Origin: Pedobacter glucosidilyticus
GTDB lineage: Bacteria > Bacteroidota > Bacteroidia > Sphingobacteriales > Sphingobacteriaceae
Length of the DNA: 64,000 nucleotides
Reading direction: 5' to 3'
Assembly (NCBI RefSeq): GCF_002483235.1
Contig: NZ_DLHN01000021.1
Span: 261,665-325,664, forward strand
Shown: piece after piece, positions 8,346-16,692 of the stretch
Layout: every line of letters begins with the position of its first letter
Position numbering within the stretch: position 1 is the stretch's first letter
Translations under genes and position numbers: made by a program
Notes under the pieces: model-generated
What the model was told of the DNA's origin: nothing
Databases searched by the model: none
Seen by the model: the letters and a program-made list of their open reading frames with translations, nothing else

Positions 8346-8936
8346 TTATAAGTTAGCAAAATTTTTAAGCAGTTGTTCGCCGGCTTCGCCAGACTTTTCT
8401 GGATGAAACTGTACTGCATAAAAGTTATCTTTTTGAATACCCGCAGAAAATTTAATTCCGTAGTTGCAGGTAGCAGCGGTAAATTTAGGATTAAATTCTA
8501 TAAAATAAGAGTGAACAAAATAAAAGTAGGTTCCTGGGGCTATTTTAGAAAATATAGGACTATCATTTTCTGGATAAATTTGATTCCATCCCATGTGCGG
8601 AACTTTATGTGATACTTCTTCTTTAAACCTGAGTGTTTTTACCGGTATAATGTCTAATAAATCAGAATTTCCTTCTTCAGAATAAGAGGTGATTAATTGC
8701 ATCCCTACACAAATACCTAAAACTGGTTTTTTTAAAGCTTTTATAGCTGGCACTAAACCAGATTCAGTAAGTTTTTGCATAGCCGTACCTGCATGACCCA
8801 CACCTGGGATGATGATTTTTTCATATAAATCAAAATCACTTTCTTGGTTAATCATCCCGTATTGGATGTTTAGCCGCTCTAAAGCAGAAGTTAAAGAAAA
8901 TATGTTTCCGGCACCGTAGTTAACTATTCCAATCAT
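8346..8936 (-). CDS. hisH: Imidazole glycerol phosphate synthase, glutaminase subunit
   Basis: Class I glutamine amidotransferase, 196 residues, that releases ammonia from glutamine and channels it into HisF. The nucleophile Cys is in LGICVGMQL and the His-Glu pair in VQFHPEKSG; the oxyanion-region PGVGHAG is also present. The start at 8936 (MIGIVNYGAGN) is the conserved N-terminus of the family. It is separated from hisB by about 210 bases of repeats, unusual inside an otherwise compact operon. Confidence 0.96.
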   Translation of the reverse strand: MIGIVNYGAGNIFSLTSALERLNIQYGMINQESDFDLYEKIIIPGVGHAGTAMQKLTESGLVPAIKALKKPVLGICVGMQLITSYSEEGNSDLLDIIPVKTLRFKEEVSHKVPHMGWNQIYPENDSPIFSKIAPGTYFYFVHSYFIEFNPKFTAATCNYGIKFSAGIQKDNFYAVQFHPEKSGEAGEQLLKNFANL

Positions 8937-9146
8937 GATTTGATGATGAAGGAGTAAGGAATAAGGAGAAAGGATTAAGGACTAAGGAACATGGAGAAAG
9001 GATTAAGGAACAAGGAGTAAAGACTAATGCCTGTCCTCATTCTTTGCTCTTTATTCTTTAATCCAATTCTTTGCTCTTTATTCTTTACTCTATTCTTTAA
9101 TCCAATTCTATACTCTTTATTCTTTACTCTTTGTTCTTTAATCCAA
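8937..9146. repeat. Low-complexity purine/pyrimidine repeats between hisB and hisH
   Basis: The left half (about 8945-9027) is purine-rich with repeated AAGGAxxAAGGAxTAAGGA words. The right half (about 9035-9146) is pyrimidine-rich with three imperfect units that each end in TTCTTTAATCCAATT. Since the two halves are roughly complementary, the transcript could fold into a long hairpin. No gene is supported here; a short open frame that runs through it is made only of repeat translation. Confidence 0.7.
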
Positions 9147-10283
9147 TTATAATAAGCCCTTTGTACTTGGTAAACGCATATTATTGATGTCTCTTTTAAT
9201 AGCCATTTTAATAGCTTTTGCAAAGGCTTTAAAAATAGCTTCAATTTTATGATGCTCGTTATCGCCTTCTGCTTTGATGTTTAAATTTGATTTTGAGGCA
9301 TCAGAGAATGATTTAAAGAAGTGAAAGAACATTTCTGTAGGCATATCGCCAACCTTTTCTCTTTTAAAATTAGCATCCCAAACAATCCAGTTTCTGCCAC
9401 CAAAATCTATAGCTACTTGTGCTAAGCAATCGTCCATCGGTAAGCAAAAGCCATACCTTTCTATTCCTTTCTTGTCAGCCAAAGCTTCTAAAAAGGCTTC
9501 GCCTAGTGCAATACCAGTATCTTCTATCGTATGGTGCTCATCAATATGTAAATCACCTTTGGTAATTACAGTTAAATCAAAACCGCCATGTCTGCCAATT
9601 TGATCTAGCATGTGGTCGAAGAAATGTAATCCGGTTGAGATGTTGGTATCACCTTTACCATCTAAATTTAATTCTATTTTGATGTCGGTTTCCTTCGTTT
9701 TTCTAACGTGAGAAACTTCGCGTTTACCAACTTTTAAGAATTCGTAAATCTTATTCCAATCTGTAGTTTCTAAAGCGATAATTTCTTTAGCGTTCTCAAT
9801 TTTATTTTGAGCTTCTGTAGCGCCTAATCCGGAGTTATTGTTTAGCCAAATAGCTTTAGCACCTAGGTTTTTAGCTAAAACAACATCGTTTAGTCTATCA
9901 CCAATCACAAAAGATTCTTTTAGGTTGTACTGCTCTTCATTAAAGTAATGTTGTAGCAACGCGGTACCTGGTTTACGAGTAGGAGCATTGTCTTTAGCGA
10001 AAGTTTTATCAATAACAACCTCAGAAAAAGAAATACCTTCGTTTTCTAAAGTTTTAATGATGAAATTATGTACTGGCCAAAAATTTTCTTCTGGATGCGA
10101 TGCAGTGCCTAAACCATCTTGATTGGTTACCATCACTAAATCATAATCTAATTCTTTTACAATTTTAGCAAGGTTGCTGATAGCTCCGGGATAAAATTCT
10201 AGCTTTTGAAAAGAGTCTATCTGCTCATCAGCAGGTTCTAAAATTAAAGTTCCGTCGCGGTCTAAAAAAAGTATTTTTTTCAT
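9147..10283 (-). CDS. hisB: Bifunctional histidinol-phosphatase / imidazoleglycerol-phosphate dehydratase
   Basis: A fusion enzyme of 378 residues for two histidine steps. The N-terminal HAD phosphatase (about 1-165) has the DRDGTL nucleophile motif and VIGDRLNDVVLA. The C-terminal dehydratase (about 185-378) has the two manganese-binding HHxxE motifs, DEHHTIEDTGIALG and NEHHKIEAIFKAF. The fused form is known from Enterobacteria and Bacteroidota. The ATG overlaps the hisC stop by 4 bases, which points to translational coupling. Confidence 0.97.
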   Translation of the reverse strand: MKKILFLDRDGTLILEPADEQIDSFQKLEFYPGAISNLAKIVKELDYDLVMVTNQDGLGTASHPEENFWPVHNFIIKTLENEGISFSEVVIDKTFAKDNAPTRKPGTALLQHYFNEEQYNLKESFVIGDRLNDVVLAKNLGAKAIWLNNNSGLGATEAQNKIENAKEIIALETTDWNKIYEFLKVGKREVSHVRKTKETDIKIELNLDGKGDTNISTGLHFFDHMLDQIGRHGGFDLTVITKGDLHIDEHHTIEDTGIALGEAFLEALADKKGIERYGFCLPMDDCLAQVAIDFGGRNWIVWDANFKREKVGDMPTEMFFHFFKSFSDASKSNLNIKAEGDNEHHKIEAIFKAFAKAIKMAIKRDINNMRLPSTKGLL

Positions 10284-11329
10284 CCTTTATAGGATTTTAA
10301 AGTTTCTATTAATGTTTGATTTTCTTCTGATGTGCCAATGGTAATTCTTAAGCAACCCTCGCAAAGTTCTACTTTGTTTCTGTTTCTGATGATGATGCCT
10401 TTATCAACCAAGAAGTTGTAGATAGCATCAGCAGCAGTTGTTTTTACTAAAATGAAGTTGGCGTCTGACGGATAAATATCTAGAACAAAGTCTAAACTTT
10501 TAAGGTTTAAGACCAGTTGATCTCTTTGTTTTAGTGTTTCTTTTATCCACTCGTTAACTTGATCTGTATTTTGTAAAGCCTCTAAAGCCAATTGTTGCGA
10601 AGCTTCATTGATGTTATAGGGAGGCTTAACTTTATTAAAAATTTCAATAATTTCTTCGCTGGCAAAAGCCATCCCCACACGTAAAGCGGCTAATCCCCAA
10701 GCTTTAGACAAGGTTTGTAAAATTACTAGATTTGCATATTCTGTAAGTTCCTGAATAAAAGATTTTTGTCTGGAGAAATTGATATAAGCCTCATCTATCA
10801 CCACAATGCCATTAAAGTTGGCTAATAAAGTTTCAATATCTTCTCTGTGGATGCTATTACCTGTTGGGTTATTGGGCGAGCAAATAAAAATAAGTTTAGT
10901 GTTTTTATCTATTGCCTCGGCAATTCCTTCTAAGTTAAGCTGATAATCTGCTGTAAGATTTACTCTTTTAAGCTCAACATCATTAATGTTAGCAGAAACT
11001 TCGTACATCCCGTATGTAGGAGGGACGATAATCACATTATCTATACCGGGGTTACAAAAACTTCTGAATAGTATATCGATAGCTTCATCGCTACCATTTC
11101 CTAAGAAAATATTCTTTACCGGAACACCTTTTATCTGACTTAAACGAGTTTTTACAGCATAAGCCATAGGATCTGGATAACGGTTATAGGATGTTGCTAA
11201 AGGAGAACCAAAAGCATTCTCATTAGCATCTAAGTAAACAGAAGCCTCGCCTTTAAACTCGTCTCTTGCAGAAGAGTAAGGTTTAAGATTTTTGATATTG
11301 GTTCTGATGATTTCGTTTAAATCAAACAT
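10280..11329 (-). CDS. hisC: Histidinol-phosphate aminotransferase
   Basis: A PLP-dependent class II aminotransferase of 349 residues that makes histidinol phosphate from imidazole acetol phosphate and glutamate. Visible features are YLDANEN near the N-terminus, LGNGSDEAID, the substrate-binding CSPNNPTGN, VVIDEAYI with the PLP-contacting Asp, the Schiff-base Lys in TLSKAWGLAALRVG, and the C-terminal Arg in LRITIGT. It overlaps hisB by 4 bases and is preceded by a 72-base gap with a strong inverted repeat. Confidence 0.97.
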   Translation of the reverse strand: MFDLNEIIRTNIKNLKPYSSARDEFKGEASVYLDANENAFGSPLATSYNRYPDPMAYAVKTRLSQIKGVPVKNIFLGNGSDEAIDILFRSFCNPGIDNVIIVPPTYGMYEVSANINDVELKRVNLTADYQLNLEGIAEAIDKNTKLIFICSPNNPTGNSIHREDIETLLANFNGIVVIDEAYINFSRQKSFIQELTEYANLVILQTLSKAWGLAALRVGMAFASEEIIEIFNKVKPPYNINEASQQLALEALQNTDQVNEWIKETLKQRDQLVLNLKSLDFVLDIYPSDANFILVKTTAADAIYNFLVDKGIIIRNRNKVELCEGCLRITIGTSEENQTLIETLKSYKG

Positions 11330-11358
11330 GATTTTAATTAATTTACAAGGAACGATTT

Positions 11359-11396
11359 ACGATTTTAGATTAGCAAATTCGTAAATCTAAAATCGT
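11359..11396. repeat. 13-bp perfect inverted repeat in the hisD-hisC gap
   Basis: ACGATTTTAGATT (11359-11371) and AATCTAAAATCGT (11384-11396) are exact inverted arms around a 12-base loop. In the his mRNA this is a strong hairpin without a following U-tract, so it looks more like an RNA-stability or spacer element than a terminator. Confidence 0.65.
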
Positions 11397-11401
11397 CATT
11401 C

Positions 11402-12691
11402 TTAAATATTTTCTAATCTCACAGTCACGGCATTTTTATGCGCATGCAAGCCTTCAATTTCAGCTAAAATTTCTACTGTTGGTCCTAAATTTTTTATTCC
11501 GCTTTCGCTGATGTGCTGGAACGTAATTTTCTTAACAAAAGAGTCTAAAGAAACACCAGAATAAGAACGAGCATAAGCACTTGTAGGCAAAGTATGATTG
11601 GTGCCACTAGCATAATCACCAGCACTTTCCGGAGTAAGATTACCCAAGAAAACAGAGCCTGCATTGATGATTTTATCGGTTATCAGTTGCCAGTTATCAG
11701 TTGCCAGTATTAAGTGTTCTGGAGCATATTCATTACTGAAATCCATTGCCTCTTCTAAATCATCAACCAAAACGGTATAAGAATTTGTGAGCGCTTTTGC
11801 TGCAACATCTTTTCTTGGTAAAACAGCTAATTGCTTATTCACTTCTTCTAAAGATTGCTCAATTAAACTAGCCGATGTACTAACTAAAACTGCTTGGCTA
11901 TCTGGTCCATGCTCTGCTTGCGCTAGTAAATCAGCAGCTACAAAAACCGGGTTTGCCGTTTCATCAGCAATCACCAATACTTCTGATGGTCCGGCAGGCA
12001 TATCAATAGCTGTATTAGTAGTAGATTGTACAATAGTTTTAGCCATGGTTACAAACTGATTACCAGGACCAAATATTTTATCCACTTTAGGGATGCTTGC
12101 TGTACCGTAAGCCATCGCCGCAACTGCTTGTGCACCACCTGCCAGATATATTTTTTCTATACCTAATAATTGTGCTACAAAAGCAATATAGCCATTAACA
12201 GAACCATTTTTTTGAGGCGGAGAGCAAACTACAATTTCTTTACAACCCGCAATTATAGCAGGTATGCCTAGCATTAAAAATGTACTAGGTAAAACGGCAG
12301 AACCACCGGGAATATATAAGCCAACACGTTCTATAGCTCTAGATTCTCTCCAACAATTAACACCAGCACTAGTTTCTATGACTTGTTTAGTTGATGTTTG
12401 GCTTTCGTGAAATTTCTTTATGTTTTGATATGCTGTGGTAATTGCATCTTTAACTTGTTGCGGAATTTCTGCTGCCAATTTAGCCAAAGCATCTTTACCA
12501 ATATAAAGTTGCTGTAAATCTACTTGATCAAATTTTTGAGCGAAGTTTTTTAAAGCATCATCGCCATGAGTTTTTACTTCTTCAATAATGTTTAGCACAC
12601 TTTCTCTAATCGCATTACCACTATCGGTATTACGTAAAATAAGTTGATTTACATCAGCTTTGCTTAAAGCTTTAAAATTATATTGCCTCAT
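11402..12691 (-). CDS. hisD: Histidinol dehydrogenase
   Basis: The last enzyme of the pathway, a zinc-dependent NAD enzyme that oxidises histidinol to histidine in two steps. The 429-residue sequence shows the signature regions VGLYIPGGSAVLPST, AGGAQAVAAMAYGT, FGPGNQFV, DMPAGPSEVLVIAD with AEHGPDSQA, the catalytic pair in YAPEHL, and GVSLDSFVKK near the end. It is the second gene of the operon, 93 bases after hisG; that gap holds only AT-rich sequence with a short duplicated ATACTCA word. Confidence 0.97.
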   Translation of the reverse strand: MRQYNFKALSKADVNQLILRNTDSGNAIRESVLNIIEEVKTHGDDALKNFAQKFDQVDLQQLYIGKDALAKLAAEIPQQVKDAITTAYQNIKKFHESQTSTKQVIETSAGVNCWRESRAIERVGLYIPGGSAVLPSTFLMLGIPAIIAGCKEIVVCSPPQKNGSVNGYIAFVAQLLGIEKIYLAGGAQAVAAMAYGTASIPKVDKIFGPGNQFVTMAKTIVQSTTNTAIDMPAGPSEVLVIADETANPVFVAADLLAQAEHGPDSQAVLVSTSASLIEQSLEEVNKQLAVLPRKDVAAKALTNSYTVLVDDLEEAMDFSNEYAPEHLILATDNWQLITDKIINAGSVFLGNLTPESAGDYASGTNHTLPTSAYARSYSGVSLDSFVKKITFQHISESGIKNLGPTVEILAEIEGLHAHKNAVTVRLENI

Positions 12692-12784
12692 ATCGTGTCC
12701 TTCATTTCTTAATCAAATCTTTATATTGCTAAGTCTAAATATCTCGTATTTATTGTCTCAATACTCAATACTCAAATCGCACAT

Positions 12785-13636
12785 CTAAAATATAATCTTC
12801 TCAATAGGCATCACCACAATACCTTGTGCGCCAGCAGCTCTTAAAGAGTTTATTTTCTCCCAAAAATCCTGCTCAGGAATAACGGTGTGTATGGCTACCC
12901 AACCTTCTTCTGCTAAAGATACTACAGAAGGGCTTTTTACTCCTGGAAGTAACGAAATAACGGTCTCAAGGTTTTTCTTTTCTACATTTAAAACCACATA
13001 TTTGGTTTCTTTGGCTCTTAATACAGATTGTATTCTTTGAATAAGCTCTTGAATGAGCGGATTTTCTTCTTCACCGTTTCTGCCGATTAAAATAGCTTCT
13101 GATGACATGACATCTGCAAAAGGTTTTAAACCGTTACTTTTCAAAGTTCCTCCGGTAGAAACGATATCAAAAATAGCATCACTAAGTCCTAAACCAGGTG
13201 CAATTTCCACCGAGCCAGAAATCATTTTAATATCAGCCTTGATGTTATTATCGTTAAAGAATTTTTCTAAGATAACTGGGTAAGAAGTTGCAACAGCTTT
13301 ACCGTTTAAATCTTGTATGTCGCTTATGGTACTGTTAACCGGAACAGCCAGTTTTAATTTGCATTTACCAAAACCTAAACGCTGCAAATAAGCAACTTCT
13401 ACTTTGGTTTCTGCAATAACATTTTCCCCAACAATACCAATATCGGCAATACCGTCTTGTACATATTCTGGAATATCATCGTCTCTTAAGAATAAAATTT
13501 CTAAAGGGAAATTTGAAACCGATGATATTAAAGAGCTTTTATAATTTTCGAAGCTTAAACCGCAGTTTTTTAGTAATTCTACAGATTTTTCGTTAAGTCT
13601 GCCCGACTTTTGGATAGCAATTTTTAAAGTTTTCAA
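12785..13636 (-). CDS. hisG: ATP phosphoribosyltransferase, long form
   Basis: The committed step: ATP plus PRPP to phosphoribosyl-ATP. At 283 residues it is the long HisG form. The catalytic periplasmic-binding-protein-like core (about 1-205) includes LKIAIQKSGRL, DIGIVGENV and the PRPP motif DAIFDIVSTGGTLKSNG. The C-terminal ACT-like domain (about 210-283, with LPGVKSPSVVSL and GAQGIVVMPIEKI) is where histidine normally binds for feedback inhibition, so no HisZ partner is needed. It is the first structural gene after the his leader peptide. Confidence 0.97.
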   Translation of the reverse strand: MKTLKIAIQKSGRLNEKSVELLKNCGLSFENYKSSLISSVSNFPLEILFLRDDDIPEYVQDGIADIGIVGENVIAETKVEVAYLQRLGFGKCKLKLAVPVNSTISDIQDLNGKAVATSYPVILEKFFNDNNIKADIKMISGSVEIAPGLGLSDAIFDIVSTGGTLKSNGLKPFADVMSSEAILIGRNGEEENPLIQELIQRIQSVLRAKETKYVVLNVEKKNLETVISLLPGVKSPSVVSLAEEGWVAIHTVIPEQDFWEKINSLRAAGAQGIVVMPIEKIIF

Positions 13637-13673
13637 GATGATTATTTATTATTAAAAGACTAATTGATTATTT

Positions 13674-13703
13674 AAAATGAAAAGTTTTGACGTACAAAAC
13701 ATA
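13674..13703 (-). terminator. Candidate his attenuator hairpin
   Basis: Just downstream of the leader-peptide stop, the transcript has GTTTTG-TACGT-CAAAAC (13700 down to 13684) followed by TTTTCATTTT, a weak AU-rich intrinsic terminator. The segment 13688-13674 can instead pair with 13769-13753 around the leader start codon (15 bp, one bulged A). The two structures exclude each other, as expected of an attenuator. The mechanism is inferred from complementarity only. Confidence 0.5.
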
Positions 13704-13766
13704 CTATAACGCACCACCAAGGTGGTGATGAATGTGATGATGTACAGTGGTTAAAAACTTTTTCAT
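13704..13766 (-). CDS. Histidine operon leader peptide
   Basis: A 20-codon frame with ATG at 13766 and TAG at 13704-13706 encodes a peptide starting MKKFLTTV, followed by three His, one Ile, three His and LGGAL. Six His in seven codons directly upstream of hisG is the hallmark of ribosome-mediated his attenuation, where stalling on His codons under histidine shortage favours read-through. The last His codons lie inside a GC-rich hairpin, CACCAC-CTTG-GTGGTG (13712-13727). It is too short to be reliable on coding statistics, but its composition and position make it convincing. Confidence 0.85.
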   Translation of the reverse strand: MKKFLTTVHHHIHHHLGGAL

Positions 13767-13813
13767 TTTGTCTTTTTAATAATTTCTGTGTGAAGAGAAA
13801 TATTAGAATGCTG

Positions 13814-13844
13814 CAAATATATAAAGCCTGACTTAAATTACAAG
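13814..13844 (-). promoter_or_regulatory. Candidate promoter of the his operon
   Basis: On the minus strand, TATATTTG (13821-13814) matches the -7 consensus TAnnTTTG, and CTTG (13844-13841) lies 19 bases upstream as a near-consensus -33 box. Transcription would start near 13808, about 40 bases before the leader peptide. Confidence 0.6.
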
Positions 13845-13988
13845 GTAAAATGGTATTTATTTTACTCTTTTAAAAGATAGATGGAAGGATGCATATCAGA
13901 TGATGAGCTTGTACAATTATTAAATGCATATTTATAAGCAAAAGATAGAAGGGCATAACAATTGCCTATGCAGAAAGAAAAAGTTAAT

Positions 13989-15470
13989 ATGAAATTAAAA
14001 TATACCATTACCTTGTTTATTGCCTGTTTATTTCTGTTTGTGTCTTGCAAAAAATACAAACACGAAGAATTTGGTAAAGACTTAGCTAAAGCTTTCAAAA
14101 GTAAAAAGTATAAAGATTTTGATACGACGGCCTATTATCAGGTTTTTAAAACGCAATTAGTTGTAGAAAAGAAACGTATCCACAACCCTAAGTGGATAAG
14201 TAAAATGTATGAAGAAGAAGAAAAAGGATTAACACTTATTGGAGATTTTTTAATTAATGGAGAGTTGGATACTTTATCAAGGTACCTGAAATTGAGTGTT
14301 TTTCATGGCTTAAAGCCTGCTTATTTCCATGCCGATGAAATAAATGATTTATTGCATCAGGTGAAAACCACAAAATTTAAAAAAGTTGAAGATAGTTATC
14401 CATTATTAGCCAGTCTGGAAATTTTAAGTGCTGATGCTTTGATTAATTATTCAAACATCCTGAAATATGGGGCTGTAAATCCTAAAAATATTTTTGGGCG
14501 ATATTATGTTAGCGTAAAAAGACCAGATTTTATAGATTCTCATAAAACATTAGATCAATTACAACTGGCTAGCTTCTTAGAAGATATTCAACCTAAAAAT
14601 GGTTATTACCAAAGATTACAAAATCTATTAATTAATGAAACGCCAGAACAAGCTTTAAGTGCTAGCGATAAACAGAAGATTTATTTCTCTTTAGAACGTT
14701 TAAGATGGCCAACAAAGGAATATAGTGGGAAATATTTGTTAGTCAATATCCCAGAATTTAAGCTCAGGATGATAGAAAACAATACTACAGATTTAGAAAT
14801 GAAAGTTTGTGTTGGGGCAACAGCTTATGCTCCTTTTTCCAAAGATGGTAAAAACCATGAGACGCCTATTCTAAGCGGAAGCATTGATAGAATGCAGGTA
14901 AATCCAGTGTGGAATATCCCAAAAAGCATTGCCGGTAAAGAAATTATGGTGAAATTACAGAGCAATCCAGACTATCTGGAAGAAAACAATATGGTTGCTT
15001 ATGATAAAGCAGGAGAAGTTGTAGATGCTACTAAAATAAATTGGAGTACAGCTTCTGTAGCTGATTATGCTTTTAAGCAAAATCCAGGTGCTGATAATTC
15101 CTTAGGGCAAATCAAATTTATTTTCCAGAATCCTTATGCTATCTATTTACATGATACGCCTGCAAAAGCTATATTTCAAGAAAAAAACAGAGCGGTTAGT
15201 CATGGTTGCGTACGTGTAGAACAGCCTATGAAATTAGCAGCTTTTTTACTAAATGACGAAAAAGAAGCCCAACGTATAGAAAAGGAAACTCAAGCTACAA
15301 CAAAAGGGGAGAAGATAGCTTCCAGATGGGTGAAAATTAAAGAGCCTGTAAAAGTGTTTATTGCTTACTATACCGCCTGGACAAATGATAGCGGAACATT
15401 AGTTACGGCAGATGATGTTTATGGTTACGATGCTAAACTAAAGCCTTATTTAACAAAGTATTTACCTTAA
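13989..15470 (+). CDS. L,D-transpeptidase (YkuD domain), lipoprotein
   Basis: From the ATG at 13989 the product has 493 residues and begins with a lipoprotein signal peptide (MKLKYTITLFIACLFLFVSC, lipid Cys at 20). A helical scaffold domain (about 60-245) resembles LdtD/YcbB-type enzymes. The YkuD catalytic domain follows (about 255-430), with the active-site motif SHGCVRVEQP containing the nucleophile Cys and preceded by YLHDTPAK. Such enzymes make 3-3 peptidoglycan cross-links or attach proteins to the wall. An in-frame ATG at 13962 exists, but it would bury the signal peptide. It is a single-gene unit. Confidence 0.9.
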   Translation: MKLKYTITLFIACLFLFVSCKKYKHEEFGKDLAKAFKSKKYKDFDTTAYYQVFKTQLVVEKKRIHNPKWISKMYEEEEKGLTLIGDFLINGELDTLSRYLKLSVFHGLKPAYFHADEINDLLHQVKTTKFKKVEDSYPLLASLEILSADALINYSNILKYGAVNPKNIFGRYYVSVKRPDFIDSHKTLDQLQLASFLEDIQPKNGYYQRLQNLLINETPEQALSASDKQKIYFSLERLRWPTKEYSGKYLLVNIPEFKLRMIENNTTDLEMKVCVGATAYAPFSKDGKNHETPILSGSIDRMQVNPVWNIPKSIAGKEIMVKLQSNPDYLEENNMVAYDKAGEVVDATKINWSTASVADYAFKQNPGADNSLGQIKFIFQNPYAIYLHDTPAKAIFQEKNRAVSHGCVRVEQPMKLAAFLLNDEKEAQRIEKETQATTKGEKIASRWVKIKEPVKVFIAYYTAWTNDSGTLVTADDVYGYDAKLKPYLTKYLP

Positions 15471-15560
15471 TTTTTGGGTAAGGTAGGAGGGCGGCTATCG
15501 AAATATCATTTTCATGATGAAGGAAGTGATGTATAGTGTTTTAATGAGGTAAGAGGAGAT

Positions 15561-15923
15561 TTATCTACCGCTGCTTAACCTATCTTTGATGAAAGCTAGT
15601 CCAAATCCAATTAAAACAGAAGTAATACATAAAGCAAGCTGTATAAAAATTTCTGCGATAAGATAAGGATGTGGTAAGCCTAAAATTAACTCGATAAAAG
15701 CACTCAAAACATAAAAAACAATATAAGATAAAGCAATTTTTAAATGTGCAATAAGTTCTAAATGTTTAGTTTTGATATACAGATAAAAGCTAGTCGAACA
15801 AAAAAACAAGGCTAGCAAATAAGGCTGTATAGCCTTGTAAAAAGCTAAAGGTATAAAGCTTAAACTATGGTGTATAAATAAAGCTATGATAGCCGTAACG
15901 ATATAAAACCTGAAATTATTCAT
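15561..15923 (-). CDS. Small integral membrane protein, function unknown
   Basis: A 120-residue, strongly hydrophobic protein with about four membrane helices (near 5-25, 32-50, 60-80 and 88-110) and a short basic tail. No conserved catalytic motif is recognised. Its ATG overlaps the end of ispD by 8 bases, so the two are cotranscribed and translation is probably coupled. Nothing in the sequence connects it to isoprenoid synthesis. Confidence 0.7.
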   Translation of the reverse strand: MNNFRFYIVTAIIALFIHHSLSFIPLAFYKAIQPYLLALFFCSTSFYLYIKTKHLELIAHLKIALSYIVFYVLSAFIELILGLPHPYLIAEIFIQLALCITSVLIGFGLAFIKDRLSSGR

Positions 15924-16605
15924 GAATTGCTTGGTCTAGTAAGGCTGTTGCTAATGTAATATCTTCAGGAAAAGTGATTTTGAAATTATATTCATCGCCA
16001 CCAGATAAATGAATGGCAAAGCCAGCTTTCTCAACAACAGAAGCATCATCTGTAAAAAAATGCTCAAAATCTTGCTTATAAGCTAATTTAAGTTGTTGAT
16101 ATTGAAACGTTTGAGGAGTTTGAATCAAGTAAACTTGATTTCTGGAGATAGCCTTGTTCTTGTTTTCTTCTTGTATCCTGATAGAATCTTTAGAAGAAAT
16201 AGCCGCAATAGCATTGCCATCAGTAAATGCTTTTTCAAAGCAGCTATCAATAGTTTTAAGACTTACCAAAGGTCTTACAGCATCGTGTATGGCTATAACA
16301 GCATCTTCGTCTGTTACTAAGCTAAGCGCATTTTTTACTGAGTGAAATCTTTCTATACCGCCTGTAACTATCTGATGTGGAATAGTAAAATTGTACTCTT
16401 TTATTAAATTCTCCCAAGTTTCAAGTTCCTGTGCGGCTAATACCACGATAATTGTTGGTTGATATTTGCTTTGGTAAAATTTTTCTATACTTAGCATTAA
16501 AATTGGCTTACCTTTTAACAGTAAAAACTGCTTGGGCGTATGGCTTTTCATTCTTTTACCAGAACCACCAGCTACAATAATAGCATAAAACTGATTTTTA
16601 CTCAT
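15916..16605 (-). CDS. ispD: 2-C-methyl-D-erythritol 4-phosphate cytidylyltransferase
   Basis: The third enzyme of the MEP isoprenoid pathway: CTP plus MEP gives CDP-methylerythritol. The 229-residue Rossmann-like nucleotidyltransferase has the CTP-binding loop AGGSGKRMKSHTPKQFL, the Asp-containing AIHDAVRPLV motif and the C-terminal TFPEDITLA motif. Length and motif order are normal for a monofunctional IspD. It starts 18 bases beyond the A-tract of the queA terminator and overlaps the small membrane-protein gene downstream. Confidence 0.95.
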   Translation of the reverse strand: MSKNQFYAIIVAGGSGKRMKSHTPKQFLLLKGKPILMLSIEKFYQSKYQPTIIVVLAAQELETWENLIKEYNFTIPHQIVTGGIERFHSVKNALSLVTDEDAVIAIHDAVRPLVSLKTIDSCFEKAFTDGNAIAAISSKDSIRIQEENKNKAISRNQVYLIQTPQTFQYQQLKLAYKQDFEHFFTDDASVVEKAGFAIHLSGGDEYNFKITFPEDITLATALLDQAIHE

Positions 16606-16622
16606 CTTAAGAAGGCTTTTAA

Positions 16623-16669
16623 ATAAAAAAACGATGAATAAAGTGGCAAAAGCTTATTATTCATCGTTT
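16623..16669 (-). terminator. Intrinsic terminator of queA
   Basis: On the minus strand, AAACGATGAATAA (16669-16657) pairs exactly with TTATTCATCGTTT (16641-16629) and is followed by a T-rich tract. It lies 24 bases after the queA stop and separates queA from ispD. Confidence 0.85.
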
Positions 16670-16692
16670 AGAAATCTATTTATGATAGCACT

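Noticed and set aside
8975..9244. Open frame of 89 codons on the minus strand overlapping the end of hisB
   Set aside because: Most of it is the translation of the purine/pyrimidine repeat (repeating KNKEQRIGLKN), and its start lies inside hisB in another frame.
16491..16500. TTAGCATT-like word as a third S24 operator
   Set aside because: It lies inside ispD and has no inverted partner at 5-base spacing.
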